Source of the DNA: Erinaceus europaeus
Taxonomy: Eukaryota > Chordata > Mammalia > Eulipotyphla > Erinaceidae
Direction: 5' to 3'
Length of the DNA: 64,000 bases
NCBI RefSeq assembly: GCF_950295315.1
Contig: NC_080179.1
Coordinates: 75,736,336 to 75,800,335 of the forward strand
A model generated the notes under the pieces. The model was not told where the DNA came from, ran no database searches, and was given only the letters and a program-made list of their open reading frames with translations. Shown here piece by piece: positions 54,216 to 64,000 of the stretch (position 1 is its first letter; each line of letters opens with the position of its first letter). Made by a program: the position numbers and the translations under genes.

Positions 54216-55830
54216 TTATTAGTGACATAATATTGATTTACAAAATGATGAGATAACAGGGGTATAACTCCATAGCTTTCCCACCACCAGAGCTGTCTCT
54301 ACTGCATTTCTCTTATAATAAGTGTTGCAGAGCATATCTCCTCTTTCCTTCCTTCCTTCCTTCCTTCCTTCCTTCCTTCCTTCTTTCCTTCCTTTTTTCC
54401 CCAGCACTCCTGTCACCAAGTCTGTCCCCAGCCCCAGCTATAACCACTATAGTTCTCCTACAGTCTTGGAAATAGGTAGACTTTTTTTTTTCACATTCAT
54501 ATATTCAGTTGTCTATATTCCACATGTGAGTGAAACCATTCTGTAGTTGTCCTTCACTTTCTTACTTGCTTCTCAAATTCCATCCACATCGTCTCAAAGG
54601 ACACAATATCATCTTTTTCTGTTGCAGCAGAATACTCTGTTAGGTATGTGTCCCCTTTTTTATCCAGTCATCTGTCAAAGGGCATTTTGGTTGTTTCCAG
54701 GTTTTTGCTATTGTGTGCAAAGCTGCTATAAGCATGTAGGTGCATCTATCCCTTTGAATCGGTGTTATTATTTCTTTCAGGTCTACGCCTAGGAGTGGAA
54801 CTGCTGGGTCATATGGCATTTCCATTTGTGTTTGTTGAAGGAGTCTCCACACTGTTCTTCAGAGTGGTTGTGCCAGTTTATATCCCCACCAGCAATGTGG
54901 TGTAGTTCCTCTCTCTCTTCGTCCTCTCCAGCATTTCTGTTTTATTGGTGGAGCCCATTCTCACAGGTGTGAGGTGGAATCTCAGTGTGGTTTTAATTTG
55001 CGTTTCTTTGATGATGTGTGAACTAGAGCATTTCCACATATGTCTGTGGGCCACGTGTATCTCTTAGAGAACCATCTGTTCATATCCTCTGCCTACTTTT
55101 TGATTGAGTTGTTCTTTTTCTCTCTGTTGAACTGTGTGAGTTCTGTATAAAAGTTTCATATTAACCACTTGTCTGAAGTTTAGTGTGCAAAATATCTTTG
55201 CCCATTTGCTGGGTTTCTTTTTTCACTTCAGGCGGGCACTGTGCCAGTGTTGTGACAAGGTTTATAGGCGGCGCACCTCGCACAGTCAGGTGAAAACCCA
55301 CTCATTACACTGATGAGCTACAAAAGGATCCAGGTTTTCTGTTTGTCCGTATGGAATTTTCTTTTATGGATGTGTAGAAGCTTTTTCATCTGATACAGTC
55401 TCATTTATTCGTTTTCGGTTTTGTTTCCCTTGCCCATGGGGTGGAGTCTCCATATACATCTTTGATGATAAAGTCCTGCCATGTTTCTCCAATGTATTCT
55501 TCTACGTATTTTGAAGTTTCAGGCCTGATATCCATATCTTTGACCCATTTTGAGTTAATTTTAGTGCATGTTGTTAGGTGGTGGTCTAGTTTCATTTTTC
55601 TGCATGTGGTTGTCCAATTCACCCAACAACACATGTTAAGTAGACTTTTTTTCCCCCATTGGACACTGTTGGCCTCTTTACCATATATATTTATGCCTGT
55701 ACATGTGTGGGTTTAGTTCTGGGCTCTGTCCTGTTCCGTTGGTCCGTATGTTCACTTTTGTTCCAATACCACACTGTATCTACTGTTGCTTTGTGAAATA
55801 AACTGAAGTCAGTAATCATGTGGATGAGTT
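54216..55830 (-). mobile_element. L1 fragment (3' UTR and ORF2)
   Basis: 3'-UTR words at 54216-54300, then a (CCTT)n run at 54340-54395. ORF2 pieces are at 54640-54852 (MEMPYDPAVPLLGVDLKE, TWKQPKCPLTDDW) and 55401-55634. Many frameshifts, no function. Confidence 0.88.
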
Positions 55831-56300
55831 TTCTCCTGATTCAGCCCTCTCTTCCCCTCCAAGCCACCATGACAACATTACTCCCTCCATATGTCCCTCT
55901 CCTTTTCCCTCTCTCTCTGGGAGCTGATGGGGCTGGAGTGCAGAGTCCTCTTATCCTCATCCTGTCACTTCTCCCCCGCTGGAAGTCTGGATCAAGGTTG
56001 TTTATGGGGAGCAGAAGGTGGGCGTTCTGGCTTCTGTAGCTGCTTCTCCGCTGAGCACGGGCGTTGACAGGTAGATCCACACCCCCAGCCTGTCCCCATC
56101 TCTCCCTAGTGGACCAGAGCTCTGAAGATACGAGGGTCCAGGACACATTGGTGAGGTCGTCTGCCCAGAGAAGTCGGGGTGGAATCACGGTAGCATCTGT
56201 AGCTTGGTGTCTGGAAGGTGGCAGGACCTAAATTGAGACAAGATGGTTAATGAACAGGAAACAAAAAGTAGGATCAGAGCAGATGAGATTAGGGATTTTA
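55831..56300 (-). repeat. L1 3'-UTR segment, antisense
   Basis: 'ctggcttctgtagctgcttc', 'ccagagctctgaagatacg' and 'tggtagcatctgtagcttgg' match the 3' UTR module at 30.5-31.7 kb. Confidence 0.75.
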
Positions 56301-56439
56301 GGGTAGAAAAAAGCTAGGAGAACCATTTTAGGCTTGTTCCTGGGGTCACGTAACTATAGTAGTTTTGCTTGAGTTTGGTCGCTAGCCTGAGGTTGGATGA
56401 GAATATTGTCTGAGAGAATGGTGTCAGAGTCTTTTTGTG

Positions 56440-57680
56440 TAACCATAATACTGTGTCCTCAAACCTAAGATCCTGTAATGTTTTACCAATATTTTCTTCT
56501 ATAAATTTTAGAGTTCCTGGTCTAATGTCTAGATCTTTGATCCATTTTGATCTGATTTTGGTGCCTGGTGTTAGATGATGAGAACGTTTTATTTTTGTAC
56601 ATGTGGCTGTCCAGTTGTTTCAGCACTGCTTACTAAAGAGGCCCTCTTTCCCTATTGAATGGTTCTGGCCCCTTTGTCATATATTAGGTAATTATATGTG
56701 TGTAGGATTATTTCTGGGCTTTCAGTTCTGTTTCAATGATCCCAGTGTCCATTTTTATTCCAGTATCATGCTGTTTGAATTACTATTGCTTTATACTATA
56801 AACTGACATTATTTATTGGTGTCTCTATTTTTTTTTCCCTCAAAAGTTCTTTGGCTATTTGTGTTTATGTTATTGTTTGTTTTGGTCTTAACATAATTTT
56901 TTAGCAAGTTGTTTGATTTCCTTGAAAAATGCTTTTGGGTTCTTGATAGAGATTGCATTGAAAGTATAGATTGCTTTTAGTAGAATAGCCATTTTAATGA
57001 TGTTAAGTCTTCCAGTCCAGGAACAAGGAATGTTCTTCCATTCCTGTATCCTTCTCTGTTTCTTTTATCAGTGTTCTGTAGTTTTCCTTGTAACAGTCCT
57101 TCACCTCTTTTATGAGGTTCACTCAGCTATTTCTTTTAAGTTTTTTTCCTTTTTAAAAATGTTTTTTATTATCTTTATTAATTTATTGGATAGAGACAGC
57201 CAAAAATCGAGAGTGAAGGAGATAATAGAGAGAGACCCCCGCAGGTGGGGACCGGGGGCTCAAACCGGGGCCATGAGTGTTGTAATATGTGCACTCAACT
57301 AGGTGTGCCACCACTTGGCCCTGCTATTTTTTTAGGTTTGACTGTAAATGGGAATTAAGTTCTTTAATTCCTTTTCCTCTAATTCATCATTTCTACATAG
57401 AAATGCCACATTCTTGTTAGTGTTAATTTTGTATCCTGTTACTCTACTGAATTTATTGTTTCCATTTTTTTTTAACTGGAGTCTTTGGGGTTCTGTATGT
57501 ACACTATCATATCCTCAGCCAGTAATGATAGCTTCATTTCTTTCTTTCTTTCTAATCTGTATATCTTTTATGTCACTTTCTTGCCTGATTGCAATGGTGA
57601 TAGTGGACATCCTTGTCTGGTCCTTGATTTAGGGGGGAAGCTTTCAGTTTTTCCCCACTGAGGATGGTTTTAGCTGCGGG
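56440..57680 (-). mobile_element. Old L1 ORF2 fragment split by a SINE
   Basis: Reverse L1 words such as 'tttaccaatattttcttcta', 'tgatccattttgatctgatt' and 'gatagtggacatccttgtct' run in ORF2 order. A type B SINE interrupts them at 57150-57325. Confidence 0.85.
57150..57325 (-). repeat. SINE type B within L1
   Basis: 'attatctttattaatttatt', 'ggggctcaaaccggggccat', 'aggtgtgccaccacttggcc'. The body is shortened. Confidence 0.85.
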
Positions 57681-57887
57681 TTTATGATTGGGAATGATTT
57701 CTGCATGTCTAGTAGCATGGTGACTGACATTGTGATCACAAATACTGGAGCAGATTGAAAGTGAGCTTGATCTTGGATGCGAGTGAAATTCTTACTGAGA
57801 GTGTTGTAGAAGGTAAGGAACAATGTAAGCCAAACACAACAAAGATGAGTAGTTAAAGAACTTAAAACAAATACAGAGAAGTCTTGT

Positions 57888-58070
57888 TCTCCTTCTCCTC
57901 CCCCTCCCATCTCCCGGACTTAAACGCTCTAGACTGACCTTTTGAGATGAAGAGAAACAGGAACCAGGATCCAAAGCTACCTTCACTGGTGGGGGTTGGG
58001 CTTGAACCTGGGCTGTACACACGGCAAAGCAGCACACTGACCAAGTGAGCTATTCTGCTGTCCTGTGGTG
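57888..58070 (-). repeat. SINE type E, antisense
   Basis: 'ctagactgaccttttgagat', 'gggcttgaacctgggctgta', 'gagctattctgctgtcctg'. Confidence 0.75.
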
Positions 58071-58114
58071 ATTTGTTTCTTATGTTAAAAATTTTCAATA
58101 AAATACTTATTCCG

Positions 58115-58362
58115 TTTTGTTGACTTTTTTTTTTTTTTATTGTATTAATCATTCTTGTTGTAGATGTTGTCATTGTTGGATTGGACAGAGTGAAATGGAG
58201 AGAGGAGGGGAAGACAGAGGGGGGGAGAGAAAGACAGACACCTGCAGACCTGCTTCACTGCCTGTGAAGCGACTCCCCTGCAGGTGGGGAGCCAGGGCCT
58301 GGAACTTGGATCCTTGAGCCAGTCCTTGCGCTTAACCCACTGCGCTACCACCCGACTCCCTC
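58115..58362 (-). repeat. SINE type A
   Basis: T-run, 'gttgtagatgttgtcattgt', 'ctgcaggtggggagccaggg', 'gcgctaccacccgactccc'. Confidence 0.9.
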
Positions 58363-58589
58363 CCTGTTAGTTTTTTTTAAACTTTCATACATGTGAATAC
58401 ACAAACTCAAGTACATATAGTGAAACTGTTGATGATTATATACTTTGAAGATGGGAAAACTAATTCATTTAAATGTATTTCAAAGGATGAAATAATAGAA
58501 CAATGTAGTATCTTATTTTTCTGGCATGTTTTCCCTTTTTAAAAGCTAACAGTACACCTATTAAAATAAGCCTTTTCCCAGAAAAGTAA

Positions 58590-58910
58590 GTTAGTAGTAA
58601 TAGTTCATTATTTAATGTTTTCTGTGTGCCAGATATTGTTTGGAGGCTTTCAGCAGCTCAGATATAAAATAATTTTTAATAATGCTAATTCTCATTTATT
58701 ATTGAATACCTTCTATGTAATAGATTCTGTGCCTTCAGTGTTAATGCAGTGTCTTACTAGATTCTTATAACAATTCTGTAAAATAACTTTTATGACTTTT
58801 ATTTTATAAAAGAAGGAAGTTAGATTCCAAGATGTTAATTAAGTAAGCCAGAATAAATATCTGGCCACTGATAGAGCCTGGATTTGAACTTTTCTGATCT
58901 GAACTAAAAA
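58590..58910 (-). repeat. Ancient MIR/L2-type repeats
   Basis: 'tttctgtgtgccagatattg', 'attcttataacaattctgta' and 'agcctggatttgaactttt' are words of MIR-family elements. There may be two partial copies. Confidence 0.6.
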
Positions 58911-58929
58911 CCTGGATTGTTTTTAAATA

Positions 58930-59004
58930 TATTTTAATACACCCAACCGCACCATAAGTGAAAGTAGAAGCAGCATGCATAGTGCAGTTGGGTGTATTAA
59001 AATA
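58930..59004. repeat. 75-bp near-perfect hairpin (23-bp arms, 29-nt loop)
   Basis: The arms are 58930-58952 and 58982-59004. They pair at 22 of 23 positions; the exception is ccgcac against gtgcag, a C/A mismatch. The loop is 29 nt. It could be a miniature inverted-repeat transposon or an intronic stem-loop RNA. I do not recognise the sequence. Confidence 0.85.
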
Positions 59005-59307
59005 CGATGTACAGCTTTAGAATAGCTATCCTCATTACTAAATACAAGTCTGTTTTCTGAAAATACGTTATTCACAGGGAAAAAAATTTGTCTGGCCTGG
59101 TTTCATCCTAAATATTCTAATTTCATTTGGTAATATTCTGAATATGACTAAAATCTTTTAACTTTAAGGTGATGGTTTGCAAACTTAAAAGTTACTGTCA
59201 GGATAAATAACATATGAAAGGAGAATTTTGGTACCAGACATACCCAATATGTTTCCTGTGAGACATTCATTAGGCTCTTAGGAATTTGATTTGAGAGCCA
59301 CTGTTCT

Positions 59308-59450
59308 GGGCCAACATAATAGCTCACTTAGATAGTTTGCTGCTTTGCCAAGTTTGAGACTCAGGTTTGAGCCTGGCCCCCATAGCATCGGAGGAAGCTT
59401 TGGTGCTCTGACCCCCCCCCCACTTCTCTATCTCTGGGGGGGGAGGGGAG
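59308..59450 (+). repeat. SINE type E
   Basis: 'gggccaacataatagctcac', 'tttgctgctttgccaagttt', C-run. Confidence 0.7.
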
Positions 59451-59597
59451 ATAACCATTGTTCTAGTTCAGTTCATTGGAGCCCTTTCATATGAGTGAAA
59501 GATTATCATTCAGCATTTGTTGTCTTTACCTTGTGTCTGGGAGGGGGAGAGGGTTTGGATTGGGTGAGAACTAATACAGCCTAAAGCTAAAGTTGTG

Positions 59598-59735
59598 AGT
59601 AGACCACTTTTTTTTTTCCAGAGATAGGCAGAGAGAAAGAAGCACTGAAGCTTCCTTTAGCACACTGGAGGCCAGGCTTGGCCTGGTCTTGCACATGACA
59701 AAACCGCACGCTACTGAGTGAAGTCCCCCTGGCCC
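59598..59735 (-). repeat. SINE type E, antisense
   Basis: 'ccagagataggcagagagaa', 'ggaggccaggcttggcctgg', 'gcacatgacaaaaccgcacg'. Confidence 0.6.
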
Positions 59736-59934
59736 TGAACAGACTGCCTCCTACTAGACTAGATGGGGAATTAAAAAAGAAGTAACTTCACTAGATATTT
59801 GGAACTGTTAAATATTAAATAGTTTCTCTAGAGTCTCTTTTAGGTTCCTGAGATAAGTAATTTCTCTTACAGTGTTAGAGGTTGAACCCAGTTTTAGGTA
59901 TGTACTTTATTATGGAGAAACCTCCCTGCTGAAA

Positions 59935-60122
59935 TTTTTTTTTTGTTTGTTTTTTCTTTTTATTTTGTGAGAGAGAAATGCAGAAATAGAAAGCAGAACA
60001 CCATTCCACCATTGCACACATAGAATTCTCTTTGCTGTTGCCATGTGGTGTTAGTTACTGAACTCAAAGCTGTATGCTTGTGAAGTGGGGTCTCTATTGC
60101 TGCGCCACCTCCCTGGTCCCTA
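59935..60122 (-). repeat. SINE type C-like, antisense
   Basis: 'gtgagagagaaatgcagaaa', 'gctgcgccacctccctggtc'. Confidence 0.65.
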
Positions 60123-60328
60123 AGTAATATTTAAATGTATGTATTCATCTAAAGGTGACCCATCTGTAGAAACTTAATTTGGAGTTCTTTCTGTTTAAAG
60201 GTTTTTGTTTGTTTAGGCTAGGGATATTTTAGTATATACACAGTTTTATTTGATGCCAGAGTGAGCATTTCCTTTAATAGAAAGGTTATCTTACTAATTA
60301 TTTGAGTATGTATTATTTGAATATGCAA

Positions 60329-60352
60329 ATATATATATATATATATATATAT
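60329..60352. repeat. (AT)12 microsatellite
   Basis: Perfect AT repeat, 180 bp upstream of coding exon 5. Confidence 0.9.
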
Positions 60353-60532
60353 CACCCACAAGATGTCTGTACAACTTCTTTACCTCCCCTGGTTTCAATC
60401 ACACCAGTGATTATAAATTGTCATTTGTATGATATAGTTCAGTTAGATTACCTTTAATCTAATTCCAGCTTGATTATAATTGTAGACCGTTTTCCAAAAT
60501 ATTTTAAAGTGTTCCTTTACTATTTATTATAG

Positions 60533-60703
60533 GTGTGAGTGAAAATCCATTTCTGTCAAAACGTCCTTCTGCTTCAGAAGTTAACATTGTTAGTTCCAAA
60601 AAGCCTAAACCTAGTGAAGGTGATGCTGGCACAAATGCCTTACCTATATTTCCTACAGTTCAGTGTCCTCCTATGACCCCCCCGCTGGTCATGCCATCAC
60701 AAG
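60533..60703 (+). CDS. ZNF280D: ZNF280D coding exon 5
   Basis: A 171-nt exon with acceptor ttattatag and donor CAAG|gtaggt. It completes Gly and encodes 56 residues, starting VSENPFLSKRPSASEVN, with a basic patch SSKKPKPSE (a possible nuclear-localisation signal) and a Pro-rich end. This part is the most diverged from the human protein as I remember it, which fits a poorly constrained linker. Phase 1 in, phase 1 out. Confidence 0.94.
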
Positions 60704-60815
60704 GTAGGTATGAAATGTGGTGTATAAAGACATTATCGAAGGGACACTCATAGTTTTAGAAGTTGCTTTAGTGGTTGTATAAGGTTAACAGCAATATCTT
60801 TTGAATTGATTTTAG

Positions 60816-60925
60816 GTGCAAATACTTCATCAAATCAATCCAAAAATGGAACACCTTTTCCAAGAGCCTGTCCAAAATGTAACATTCATTTCAATCTTTT
60901 GGATCCTTTGAAAAATCACATGAAG
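60816..60925 (+). CDS. ZNF280D: ZNF280D coding exon 6, start of first zinc finger
   Basis: A 110-nt exon after a 112-bp intron, with acceptor attttag and donor AAG|gtaaaa. It completes Gly and encodes 36 residues: a conserved linker ANTSSNQSKNGTPFPR, then ACPKCNIHF and NLLDPLKNHMK. The Cys pair (C-x2-C) and the His begin the first finger; the remaining ligands should be in the next exon beyond the window. The splice falls in phase 0. Total coding sequence in the window is 741 nt, 247 codons, with no frameshift or stop. Confidence 0.95.
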
Positions 60926-61129
60926 GTAAAACTTACTTCAAGATTTAATTTAAAACCACAGATTCCTAAAACTTCATTATCTATAGTAGACAATGGTTTG
61001 TCTAGCTATTTAGCAGAGAGATCTGAGAGATCATATTGGCATTTCCATAAGGTCTAGGCAAGAATTTTTTTCATTAGTCATTTATTAGTCATTATTTTTA
61101 TTGTGGCAACATTGATTCAAAAGCCTTTA
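60926..61129. other. ZNF280D: Start of the next intron
   Basis: The exon 6 frame continues open for 43 codons past the donor to a TAG, but this is intronic by comparison with the human protein as I recall it, which continues YCC after HMK. Confidence 0.6.
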
Positions 61130-61930
61130 TATCTTTCCAGGATTCAGCTTAACACCTTTTCCAAATCTATGTAACCGTACCATGCCGCATCCCTGTACTC
61201 TAGACAGTCTTGACACCTTTTCCATGCCACATCCTGTCTTCATAGCTTCTGTTCCCTATCCTGAAGGACCTCCCCTTTGGTGATCTTGGTTCTGAGTCAT
61301 AATCTGAGGGTTTGTTTTGGTATGACTTTGCCATGCTTTGTTTCTTTATGTCCAACAGGACTGAGGCGATTATGTGATTATCTTTCTCATTTTGACTGAT
61401 TTTGCTTACTAGCACAAGCCCCTCCTCTTCCGTCCATGTTGTAGCTAAAACTAAAGGTGGAATTTCACCTTTTCTTACAGCTGAGCATTATTTCACTCTA
61501 CCTCTCTTATAGATTTGTACACACACATATATCATATTGCCTGCATTGGACATATATGGGCTGTTTCCATGTCTTGGTTATTATAAATAGAATGGACACA
61601 AGAGTGCATGTAGCTTCTCAGATTATTGTCTCTGTATTCTAAGATTGGAACGGCTGGATCGTACAGTAGATTCACTTTGAGCATTTTCAGAAATCTCACC
61701 CTGCTCTCCATAGGGACTGGGCCAATTTACATTCCCACCAGCAATTCCATCCATATACTGTTAGCCTTAGGCTTGTGTCTTTTTGAGGCAAGCTATTGTC
61801 ACAGGTATGGGGTGATCATTTTATTGTGCTCTTGATTTATATTTCTGTGATAATGTGCATTTTTTTTTCATGTGCTTGTTAGATACCTGTCTTTCATGAA
61901 ATGTTGGTTCATCTCCCTCTTTTGTGATGG
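61130..61930 (-). repeat. Old L1 ORF2-end fragment, antisense
   Basis: 'ctgagcattatttcactcta', 'gggctgtttccatgtcttgg' and 'ccaatttacattcccaccag' are reverse L1 ORF2-end words, heavily diverged. Confidence 0.75.
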
Positions 61931-62029
61931 AACTTTTTTTTTTTTTTTTAGTTTTGTGAGTTCATTATCAGCCCTTTCTCAGATAGATGTGCACATGTTT
62001 TTTTCTCATTCAGTAGCACCTTTGTTCTA

Positions 62030-62380
62030 GCATTATCTCTTGCCTCTCTCCCGCCTCCTTCCCTCTCTGCTCCCGCTCCCTCTCCCCCTACCTCACTTCC
62101 TCCCACTTTTTTTCTCTTTCTTACTCTCTTTAATTGCCACCAGGATTACTTCTGGGGCACAGTGCTTGCACAACAAATACACTGCTCCTGGTAACTGTGT
62201 TTTCCTTTTTTTTTTTTTTTTTCTTTAAGTTGATAAGACAGAGAGATATTGAGAGGAGAGCAGGAGCTGGAGAGGGAGAAAGAGAGACATCTGCAGACTT
62301 GTTTCACCACTCCTAGAGCTTCCCCTACAGGTGGGAACCTGTAACTTGGACCTGGGTGGGTCCTTGCACAACGTAGCATT
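62030..62380 (-). repeat. SINE with 3' module and TC-rich tail
   Basis: 'attgccaccaggattacttc', T-run, 'gataagacagagagatattg', 'aacttggacctgggtgggtc'. A pyrimidine tract precedes it. Confidence 0.8.
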
Positions 62381-62384
62381 TGCT

Positions 62385-62525
62385 CTTACACATTTATTAA
62401 TGAGAAAGAAAGAGGGAGAGAACCAGAGTATCACCCTGGCCCATGTAGTGTCAGGGATTGAACTAAGGACCTAATGCTTGATGGTCCAACACTTTGTGCT
62501 CTGTGCCATCTCCTAAGCTATGATG
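62385..62525 (-). repeat. SINE type C
   Basis: 'acatttattaatgagaaaga', 'gggattgaactaaggaccta', 'tctgtgccatctcctaagc'. Confidence 0.85.
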
Positions 62526-62529
62526 ATTT

Positions 62530-64000
62530 CTTATTTTAATTGTAGTTTCTTTTGTTATGTAGAAGTTTTTCAGTTTTTGCTTGTTTTCTTTTGTTAAGAG
62601 AGTGAAAGGAGATTAGAATTTTAGAGTTTATGGGCTAGTTAGTTTCTAGGTCTTTTGATGGTTGGCCTTGGCTCACCAACATTGGTCATACTGCTCTGTC
62701 CGTTTTGCCCCTCCCTTTCCCTGTGTATTTGTTTTCTTCTTTAGCTTTCTGTTCTATTCATTCCAGTCTACTGATACCTTTGCATGTAGGACTCCTTTCA
62801 GTAATTCTTGAAAGGCAGGGTTGTTGAGTGTGAATTCCTTCAGTTTCTATATATTTTGGGAAGATTTTAGTTTCTCCTTCATATTTAAAGGATAATTTGA
62901 TAGGATAGAGTACTTATGACAGACAATTTTTATCTTTTGATATTCTACATACGTCATTCCACTCCATTCTTTCCTTTAGGGTTTTTGATGAGAAATCCGG
63001 TGAAAGCCTGGTGGTTCTACCTCTGTGTGTCAGATTCCTCCTTTCTCTAGCAATCTGCAGTATTTTTCCTTGCCCTTGCTTTTGGATAGTTTTACTATGA
63101 TGTGTCATAGTGTTGACTATTTTGGATTCAGGAACTTGAGTATTTGTTCAGCTTCCTAAATGTCTATGCTTTGAATGTTGCCCAGGTTTGGAAATTTTTT
63201 CTGCTATGTTTTCTTTTGATATGTTTCTGCTCCTCTCTCCTTGCTGTCGTCAGGCATACCAGTCACTCTCACATTCATTTTTCTGATAGAGTCTGCTATT
63301 TCAGAAAGAATTACTTCATTTTTCATGAATTTTTCCTCTCCAGCAGGCTTGCATTCAGAAAGTGTGGTGGTCTCATCTTCTTGACCTGATAATCTTTCTA
63401 CAAGTTGCTTTATTCTACTTATAGGCCTTTTACATAAGCCTCAACTCCATCCAATATGTCCTTCATGTCCTATAGCTCTGTTTGGAGTTTTCTCTGTCTT
63501 ACAGCGCTTTGGTGAAATGATCTCTGTGTTCTTGAATATCTATCTGTATGTTATGGTTAGGGTCTTGAATTGCCTTCATGATAAAATTTCTGAATTGAAA
63601 TAGACATTTTTCCAAATCTTTGTGACTTTCAACAGTTGAATTTTTGCCCCCATGTTTTGGCTAGGCTTGGTTTCTGCTGTCCAGCCAGCAGGTGATGTTA
63701 TGACTATGTTGTTTATGTCATGCTGCAGAGGAGAGCGTCTTCCATGTTACACTGGGAAAGTTTAGACTCTGGCCTCTGGTAGTCCTCTGCCATAGTCTGG
63801 GCAAGTCCGACAGTTTTAGTTTCTGACCAGCTTTTTCCTCCACCTTCTCAGGCTGAGCCTGTGTTCTGCTATGTGTGTGGTGCTGACTGCTGGCTGCTAT
63901 AGGTCCTAGTTCATGCTGTTTTTGTTTGAAAATTTTTCCCAAGCACCTTTTCACTTACCTACACCCACCTGTGCATCAGTGAGTTCCTTCAAATGTTGTG
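62530..64000 (-). repeat. Ancient L1-derived sequence, antisense
   Basis: 'aattcttgaaaggcagggtt', 'ttttagtttctccttcatat', 'gatgagaaatccggtgaaag' and 'agttttactatgatgtgtca' appear in the order I associate with old L1M/HAL1-type antisense sequence in mammalian introns. Boundaries are unclear and the last few hundred bases are less certain. No exon is seen. Confidence 0.55.

Noticed and set aside
5046..62525. tRNA genes, suggested by many GGTTCGA-type boxes
   Set aside because: Each is followed by a SINE body and an A-rich tail, so they are tRNA-derived SINE heads. No free-standing cloverleaf was found.

Overview
This is a piece of mammalian nuclear genome, almost certainly from a hedgehog (Erinaceus or a close relative). 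Three things point there. The window is saturated with tRNA-derived SINEs of the kind I associate with hedgehogs. It carries several L1 ORF2 fragments of mammalian type. A nested non-LTR element at about 30.6-31.5 kb looks like Vingi, a clade known among mammals only from hedgehogs, as I recall. The species call is an inference, since no search could be run.

The only host gene I can support is the 5' half of ZNF280D (SUHW4), a C2H2 zinc-finger protein, on the + strand. Its CpG-island promoter and a probable non-coding first exon lie at about 5.7-6.8 kb, with a splice donor at 6275. Six coding exons follow: 41920-42063 (ATG at 41928), 45726-45791, 45887-46026, 52594-52711, 60533-60703 and 60816-60925. 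All their splice sites and phases agree. Together they encode the first 247 residues and stop at the start of the first zinc finger, so the rest of the gene lies beyond 64000. A small upstream exon at about 36.04-36.14 kb matches the N-terminal extension of the long human isoform. Here it has GTG in place of the start codon and an in-frame TAG, so it looks dead as coding sequence.

Layout. 1-5.7 kb: upstream flank with L1 and SINE remnants. 5.5-6.8 kb: CpG island, partly built from SINE copies, with a (CCCCGT)n/(CTG)8 compound repeat just before the donor. 6.8-15.6 kb: a giant tandem array of CA-rich minisatellite units in intron 1, in three zones with higher-order duplications. 15.6-41.9 kb: intron sequence full of SINEs, a triple nest (SINE in SINE plus L1 in SINE, 27.6-29.3 kb), and an L1 with a Vingi element inserted in its 3' UTR (30.4-34.4 kb). 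41.9-60.9 kb: coding exons separated by SINE/L1-rich introns, with a compact L1 cluster at 53.5-57.7 kb and a 75-bp near-perfect hairpin at 58930-59004. 60.9-64 kb: intron with old antisense L1 remnants.

SINE types used in the entries. A: tRNA-like head GGGAGTCGGGCGGTAGCGC. B: head GGGCTGGGTGGTGGTGCAC. C: antisense form ends in a 'tttatccactgcgccacctc' type head. D: head with 'agcataatggttatgcaaa' and 'cccaggttcaatccccagc'. E: head with 'gatagctcacctgg...ctgctttgcca'. These are my working labels, not database names. Long open frames in the tandem array, the CpG island and SINE bodies are artefacts of repeat structure and are not annotated as genes.
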